From the NCBI GenBank assembly GCA_964400725.1, contig CAYNVS010000003.1, positions 102,697-166,696 on the forward strand: 64,000 nt of DNA, written 5' to 3'. Under the pieces are notes generated by a model, which saw only the letters and a list, made by a program, of their open reading frames with translations, searched no databases and had not been told where the DNA came from. Position 1 is the first letter of the stretch. Every line of letters begins with the position of its first letter. Shown here piece after piece: positions 59,704-64,000 of the stretch. Source of the DNA: CAYNVS01 sp964400725 (GTDB lineage Bacteria > Myxococcota_A > SURF-8 > CAYNVS01). A program made the position numbers and the translations under genes.

Positions 59704-60957
59704 ATGCGCGCCGCAATATTGTTCGCCTACGCGTCGGCTCTGCTGATTGCGTTTAGCGCCGTCGCCGACGACGCGCCTGCGGAAAAAGAGGTTAAAGCCG
59801 AAACTCTCGAAAAGGTCGTTTCCGGCGCGTTCAAAGCAAACAAGGAGTTGTCGGCGATGATGATGGAAGCCGACTCGTGGCTTCTGAAGGCCGATTCGGC
59901 GGGAAGCCTGAAAAATCCGGAACTTAGATTTCAAGTTGCGACCGACCGCGACGCCGGAAGCAAGTTGGACGAGTTCCAAGGCGGGCTGAGATGGTCGCCG
60001 CCTAAGCTCGGCGAGATTTCTTATGAAAAACAAAAAGCCAACTTAAGGTACGCCAAAGAAAAAGCTAAAGCGGCGCAAAAAGCGAGCGAGTTCGACGCCG
60101 AGGTGCGCGCGGCTTACTGCGAAATTTGGCTGAAGCAAAGCCTCGTCGAAATTTATTCGTCCAAAGCTGAGCTTGAAAAAAAGCGCGTCGAACTGCTTGA
60201 AGGGCTTGTTAAGCTGGGAGTCCGAACCGCCGTTCAACTTACGAAAAGCCGCCTTGAACTGATAGATTTAAAAGCCGCGCTTGAAAGCGAGAAACGAAAG
60301 CTGGGCGAGGCGAGGAGCAGACTTGCAAGACTTGCTCAAACCGGGTATTACGTCGAGGCGTACGAGCCGGAGCTGAATGAAATAACCGCCCCGGTCGATA
60401 AGCTGCTTAAAACGGCGGTTGAAAACAACCCAGAGCTTGAAGAGAAGAAGGCCGGCGTCAAGTTTTCTTCCGACGAGGCGTTTTTTCAAAAAATGAAGCT
60501 CGCTCCTTGGCTGTCGTTCATCGAGCTCCAGTATCATTACCGATACTCGAAATTCGATATGATAGAAATTTCTTTCGGCGTCGATATTCCGCTGTTCGAT
60601 TTCAACGCCGGCGGTGTCAAAGGCGCGGAGAAGAGAATTGAATCGGACGCTCTTGGCTTTGCGGCGATTACGGAAAAAATTAAGAAGCGCGCGCGGACGG
60701 CCTACGATGATTATCTCGCCGCGCGCGCAGAGGCTGCGGAATACGAAGAGCTTTACGCCAAGCTACAAGAGCAGACCGATATGGCGGTCAAACAATTCTC
60801 TAAATTGGAATCTGCGCAGCCAGACGATTCAATCGAATTGTTAGTATCGCTGCTTCAGGCAAAAAAGCGGCTTGTCGAGAAGAAATACGTCGCCGCATTG
60901 AGGCTTGCCGAGCTTCGTTTAGCTTTAGGCCTGCCGCCTGACGGCAAATTGGAATAA
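59704..60957 (+). CDS. TolC-like outer-membrane efflux protein
   Basis: A 417-residue exported protein. I place the start at the ATG at 59704 because GAGG lies six bases upstream; an ATG at 59692 overlapping the upstream stop is also possible. A signal peptide (cleavage near VADD) is followed by two OEP halves with long coiled-coil helices (EFDAEVRAAYCEIWLKQSLV; RARTAYDDYLAARAEAAEYEELY split by the barrel strands) as in TolC trimers. ENNPELEEKKAGVKFS is the conserved NPEL region. It forms the outer-membrane exit for the membrane-fusion protein encoded before it. No ABC or RND pump is in the operon. Confidence 0.9.
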   Translation: MRAAILFAYASALLIAFSAVADDAPAEKEVKAETLEKVVSGAFKANKELSAMMMEADSWLLKADSAGSLKNPELRFQVATDRDAGSKLDEFQGGLRWSPPKLGEISYEKQKANLRYAKEKAKAAQKASEFDAEVRAAYCEIWLKQSLVEIYSSKAELEKKRVELLEGLVKLGVRTAVQLTKSRLELIDLKAALESEKRKLGEARSRLARLAQTGYYVEAYEPELNEITAPVDKLLKTAVENNPELEEKKAGVKFSSDEAFFQKMKLAPWLSFIELQYHYRYSKFDMIEISFGVDIPLFDFNAGGVKGAEKRIESDALGFAAITEKIKKRARTAYDDYLAARAEAAEYEELYAKLQEQTDMAVKQFSKLESAQPDDSIELLVSLLQAKKRLVEKKYVAALRLAELRLALGLPPDGKLE

Positions 60958-60967
60958 GGAGACGAAT

Positions 60968-61738
60968 TTGAAAGAAGCGGGCTTAATAAGACGATACGAG
61001 CTGAAATACGCGTTGGACGAGCGCGCCGCCGAGAAAATAATGGATTATATTCAGCCTATCTGCGCGCTCGACCCTAATACGCCGCGTGGCGAAGGCGGCT
61101 ATACGGTGAACACCGTTTACTTTGATACCGACGATATGACTTTTTATTACGACACAAAACTTAAAAAGATGACGCGGTACAAGCCTCGCGTTCGTTTTTA
61201 CGGAACCGAGCCGCCTCGTTCGGTTTACGCCGAGCTGAAATACCGGAACTCAAGCGTAATATGGAAGAGCCGTCAAAAAGTAATGTCGTCTGAATGGGAG
61301 TCGTTTGTCGCCCCCGACTTTGAAGGCGCGCCGATCGTCAAAGACGGAATAGGAAATTTTCAAGACGTCGTTAGGACGCTCTCAATAAACCCGGTTTTAC
61401 AGGTTCGTTATTACAGAGTTCCTTTTGTTTGCGACGTTTGTTACTACGGCAGAATTACTTTCGACAGGCGCATTTCCTACCGAAGGCTTGAAGGCGGCTG
61501 GTCGCCGGAGATCGAGGCGGCGCCGGATGAATTTATTATGTACGACGACCCCATAATAACGACGTGGCACGAATCGCCGGTATTGCTTGAAATAAAAGTT
61601 GAGACCGACGTTCCGGAATGGACAATCGAGCTGATTCGCAAATTCGGTTTAAATCAGCGCGGGTTTTCCAAGTATTGTTACGCGGTCGATCGCATGCTCT
61701 CAGACAAGCCTACCGAAAGAATCAGCGTTTATAAATAA
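60968..61738 (+). CDS. VTC-domain protein (polyphosphate polymerase-like, TTM superfamily)
   Basis: A 256-residue cytosolic enzyme starting with TTG (AAGGAG five bases upstream). The fold's basic tunnel motifs are present: YELKYALD near residue 9, VNTVYFDTDD, KPRVRFYG (RxR), AELKYR, WKSRQKV, VLLEIKVET and FSKYCYAVDRM. Yeast Vtc4 with this domain makes polyphosphate from ATP and passes it across a membrane. Bacterial homologues are often beside DUF4956 and CotH; CotH is absent here. The last gene of the DUF4956/HlyD/TolC operon, it probably makes the polymer that the others handle. Activity is inferred. Confidence 0.9.
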   Translation: MKEAGLIRRYELKYALDERAAEKIMDYIQPICALDPNTPRGEGGYTVNTVYFDTDDMTFYYDTKLKKMTRYKPRVRFYGTEPPRSVYAELKYRNSSVIWKSRQKVMSSEWESFVAPDFEGAPIVKDGIGNFQDVVRTLSINPVLQVRYYRVPFVCDVCYYGRITFDRRISYRRLEGGWSPEIEAAPDEFIMYDDPIITTWHESPVLLEIKVETDVPEWTIELIRKFGLNQRGFSKYCYAVDRMLSDKPTERISVYK

Positions 61739-61766
61739 ATTTGTTTAAGTATAATTTTGGGGCGAA

Positions 61767-62783
61767 TTATTGGAATAGCAGTTTAATTATTAAACGGCTT
61801 ACTTCGTTGAAGTACGTAAAATAAAGCGCGGCTATTGCGGCGGACACGGGAATGGTCAGCGCCCAAGCCCACAAAATTTTCGCCGCCACCAGCCAGCGCA
61901 CCGACTTAAATCCGCCGGTCATACCCACTCCGGCGATTGCGCCCGTAATCGTGTGCGTCGTCGATACGGGAATTCCGAGCAAAGAAACGCCCAAAATCGT
62001 AACGCCTCCGCCGGTTTCGGCGCAAAAACCGTGCATCGGGTCTAGTTTTGTAAGTTTCATGCCCATTGTGCGGACTATGCGGAAGCCGCCGAACATAGTT
62101 CCGAAGGCTATCATCGCGTAACAAAGGAAAATTATCCAAACTGGAATGTGGTCGGAATGTTTTAAATGTCCAGCCGAAACGAGCAAAGCGAATAGTATGC
62201 CCATCGTTTTCTGCGCGTCGTTGGTGCCGTGGGCGAAGCTGTATATCGCAGCCGAAACAAGCTGGAGCCTTTTAAAAAGTTTGCTGAGCTTGCGGGACGG
62301 TTTATCTTTTACTAGCCAAAAAACGAAAGTTTGATTGATTACTCCAAGTATTACTCCTATAAGAGGAGAAATTAATATGAAAGAGGCCACGATGCCTATT
62401 TTGGACATGTTAAGCAGCTGCGGGCCTTTGTATGCGAGAACCGCTCCCGCCAAACCGCCGATAAGCGCGTGAGAGGAGGACGATGGCAGCCCCCACCACC
62501 ACGTTAAAAGATTCCAGATTATAGCTCCGACTAGAGCCGCAAATATTACCGGCACAGTAATTGACTCCGGCGCGACAATCCCTTTGCCGACCGTCATGGC
62601 GACTCCGGTTCCGAACGTGAACGCCGCTGCAAAGTTAAAAAACGCAGCCCATACAACAGCGGCTCTCGGCGAGAGCACTCTTGTCGATACTATTGTGGCG
62701 ATGGAGTTGGCGGCGTCGTGAAAACCGTTCACGAAGTCGAACCCTAACGCTACGAGGAACGTTAGGATTATGAGCGGATCCAT
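61767..62783 (-). CDS. pit: Low-affinity phosphate transporter (PiT family)
   Basis: A 338-residue permease of ~10 helices. The PHO4 signature GFHDAANSIATIVSTRVLSPRAA near the start (split by a helix turn) and the repeat AHGTNDAQKTMGILFALLV in the second half are diagnostic. It imports phosphate with protons or sodium. Its start overlaps the DUF47 stop by one base, so the two are coupled. It converges with the VTC operon, 28 nt away, linking phosphate supply with a probable polyphosphate enzyme. Confidence 0.96.
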   Translation of the reverse strand: MDPLIILTFLVALGFDFVNGFHDAANSIATIVSTRVLSPRAAVVWAAFFNFAAAFTFGTGVAMTVGKGIVAPESITVPVIFAALVGAIIWNLLTWWWGLPSSSSHALIGGLAGAVLAYKGPQLLNMSKIGIVASFILISPLIGVILGVINQTFVFWLVKDKPSRKLSKLFKRLQLVSAAIYSFAHGTNDAQKTMGILFALLVSAGHLKHSDHIPVWIIFLCYAMIAFGTMFGGFRIVRTMGMKLTKLDPMHGFCAETGGGVTILGVSLLGIPVSTTHTITGAIAGVGMTGGFKSVRWLVAAKILWAWALTIPVSAAIAALYFTYFNEVSRLIIKLLFQ

Positions 62784-63412
62784 TATACGTGCTCCAGATA
62801 AAGACCTTCGATTATGTTGGCCACGTCCTCGCAGCGGTCGATGGCCATCTCGACGGCTTCGTAAACTTCTTTGAGCTTTATAATATTAAGCGGATCGGAC
62901 GCGCTTTCTTTAAAAAGCTCTGTTATGCCTGCGTTGAAAATTTGGTCGCCTTCGTTTTCGTATTGGTGAATTTGTTTGGCCAGCTCTCTGGTTTTTTCTA
63001 TCTCTTTAAAGCCGTTCACCATCTCGACCATTATTTTGACTTTTCCCATCGAGTTCTGCAAAACCGCCGCCATGTCTATTAACCGTTTGGGAATAACTTT
63101 GACTTCAAACATGTGCGTCCGCTTGGTTGCAACGTGGATTGTGTCCAGCACGTCGTCGAGGCGGGAAATCAGTTTTATGATTTCGTCTCTGTCCAGTGGC
63201 GTAATGAACGTCTGATGAAGCAAATCGACCGTCATATGAGTTATGTTGTCGCCGTCGTGTTCAAGCGTCTCAATACGTTCGCGGTATTTAGCGTTCTCAG
63301 GATGATTTTTCAAATACGAGATGAACTCTTCGGTCGCCTCTACCGTCGTCGCGGCGTGCCTGTTAAAGAGTTCGAAGAAGCCGTAATCTTTACCAAATAA
63401 TTTGGACAGCAT
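62783..63412 (-). CDS. DUF47 (PhoU-like) phosphate transport regulator
   Basis: A 209-residue all-helical protein. I start it at the ATG at 63412, since the upstream GTG at 63418 overlaps the GGAGG ribosome-binding site. HAATTVEATEEFISYLK, HDGDNITHMTVDLLHQTFITPLDRDEI and the EREADxxx-like second repeat match DUF47/TIGR00153 proteins. These accompany Pit transporters and are thought to control or assist phosphate uptake. It leads the two-gene message with pit, downstream of a promoter with 11-nt repeats. Confidence 0.94.
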   Translation of the reverse strand: MLSKLFGKDYGFFELFNRHAATTVEATEEFISYLKNHPENAKYRERIETLEHDGDNITHMTVDLLHQTFITPLDRDEIIKLISRLDDVLDTIHVATKRTHMFEVKVIPKRLIDMAAVLQNSMGKVKIMVEMVNGFKEIEKTRELAKQIHQYENEGDQIFNAGITELFKESASDPLNIIKLKEVYEAVEMAIDRCEDVANIIEGLYLEHV

Positions 63413-63436
63413 TTTCACCTCCGATTTGTCGTATAT

Positions 63437-63504
63437 TCTTTAATCGCAACCCTTCGGATTGTCAACTCTAATACGACTCTAACTAAATTCTAACTATTTC
63501 CTAA
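63437..63504 (-). promoter_or_regulatory. Promoter of DUF47-pit with four 11-nt-spaced direct repeats
   Basis: On the minus strand TTGACA (63465-63460) and TAAAGA (63442-63437) are 17 nt apart. Just upstream, the plus-strand hexamers CTCTAA (63466), CTCTAA (63477), TTCTAA (63488) and TCCTAA (63499) recur every 11 nt exactly, the spacing of OmpR/PhoB-family tandem sites. A phosphate-response regulator is a likely binder. Confidence 0.65.
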
Positions 63505-63536
63505 AATAGAATTTGGCAAGAAATTTTACAGGACTT

Positions 63537-64000
63537 TTACATCGAAAGGCGTTTGAGGAATTTTTTTAAGTTAAGTTTGGCGAACTGCGGCTGCTTTACA
63601 TCGTAAAGGCCGACGAAACGGTTGGAGAATATTTTGTCTTCTTTAAGAAAAGGATTTTCCTTGTCGTTCGGGAAGGGCGCGTTTTCCGAAGGCTCCTCGC
63701 CGGACTGTTCTTCGCTTTGTTCTTCGGGTATAATCATCCGTTCGATTCCGTAGCGCAAAGCGGCGGCAGTTTTAACCTCTTTGTAGTCGTTTTGAATCGG
63801 CAGCGAATAAACAATAAGGCGCTGCTTTCCTTTATCAACGAAATCGAGATAATCGGCGGCGATGAGCGAAATATCCAGCTTCGCCGAGTTGCCCCGCGGT
63901 TTTCTGTCGTTGATTTTTAAAACGAGGCTTTTATTGTTAAGCGGGTTTTCGACTTTAATCCATGAGCCTAAAGGCATGCTTGAGTGCGCCGCCGTGAACG
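63537..64000 (-). CDS. RlpA-like double-psi beta-barrel protein (5' end beyond window)
   Basis: The frame continues past the ATG at 63977 to the window edge, adding FTAAHSS before MPLGSWIKVEN. TAAH...LPxG...V, then LVLKINDRKPRGNSAKLDISLIAADYL, is the RlpA double-psi beta-barrel signature with its invariant His and Asp. RlpA proteins are lytic transglycosylases acting on denuded septal glycan. The C-terminal ~75 residues are a charged Glu/Pro linker (EEQSEEQSGEEPSE) and a short basic tail, with no SPOR domain seen. The N terminus (signal peptide or lipobox) is outside the window. Confidence 0.85.
   Translation of the reverse strand, partial: FTAAHSSMPLGSWIKVENPLNNKSLVLKINDRKPRGNSAKLDISLIAADYLDFVDKGKQRLIVYSLPIQNDYKEVKTAAALRYGIERMIIPEEQSEEQSGEEPSENAPFPNDKENPFLKEDKIFSNRFVGLYDVKQPQFAKLNLKKFLKRLSM

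Overview
This is a 64 kb chromosomal window from a Gram-negative bacterium. An outer membrane is implied by a TonB-dependent receptor, a TolC-like channel, a predicted beta-barrel protein and many lipoproteins. Several surface proteins carry long acidic Asp/Glu stalks. One also has a Cys-rich module and a Cys-plus-helix-plus-Arg tail like the MYXO-CTERM sorting signal. These traits, with an octaheme cytochrome, lysine 2,3-aminomutase, B12-dependent MetH, a rubredoxin and a NifX-like/DUF134 pair, suggest an uncultured, probably anaerobic member of the Myxococcota/Deltaproteobacteria area. That placement is inference. No phage, IS element or CRISPR array is visible.

Layout. 1-8.4 kb: a vWA lipoprotein (cut by the window start), a PHP-domain lipoprotein, a metalloprotease-like surface protein, a predicted barrel protein, then miaA with a degenerate PdxJ-like gene. 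8.4-15.0 kb (minus): a lipoprotein with three DsbA-like domains, then kamA, a KamB-like P-loop protein, a SpoIID-domain protein and pyrH. 15.3-20.9 kb (plus): one compact operon of two small lipoproteins, a TonB receptor, an ECF-type S component, a methyltransferase, EcfT and EcfA. It sits behind a good promoter carrying a perfect palindrome. 20.9-27.3 kb (minus): an NAD(P)-binding protein, a PrkA-type kinase with a membrane protein, and an octaheme cytochrome. 27.6-30.3 kb: PBP1A. 30.4-32.7 kb (minus): an AT-rich restriction-modification-like island. 32.9-36.3 kb: rpsO-pnp and DUF134-NifX-like. 36.2-43.9 kb (minus): ribF, an acidic-stalk lipoprotein, tRNA-Arg(ACG), DUF2804, a VanX-type dipeptidase, a rhomboid protease and unknowns. 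44.3-54.4 kb (plus): a large lipoprotein, metH, a fused homocysteine methyltransferase/MTHFR, an overlapping rubredoxin and a CPA2 antiporter. 54.4-63.4 kb: a CpxAR-like two-component pair, divergent from DUF4956 - HlyD/beta-propeller fusion - TolC - VTC, then convergent Pit and DUF47 phosphate-transport genes. An RlpA-like gene runs off the right end.

The strongest candidate for an undescribed system is at 56.9-61.7 kb. A VTC-type enzyme (the fold that makes polyphosphate in yeast) is in one operon with a DUF4956 membrane protein, a membrane-fusion protein carrying an extra C-terminal propeller, and an outer-membrane channel. Together they look like a trans-envelope machine for an anionic polymer, next to phosphate uptake genes. 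Three GTAAA repeats lie between this operon and the CpxR-like regulator. Four repeats spaced exactly 11 nt lie ahead of the promoter of the phosphate genes. Other loci worth attention are the TonB/ECF/methyltransferase operon, the restriction-like island whose LAGLIDADG-like protein lacks the usual catalytic acids, and the triple DsbA-like lipoprotein.
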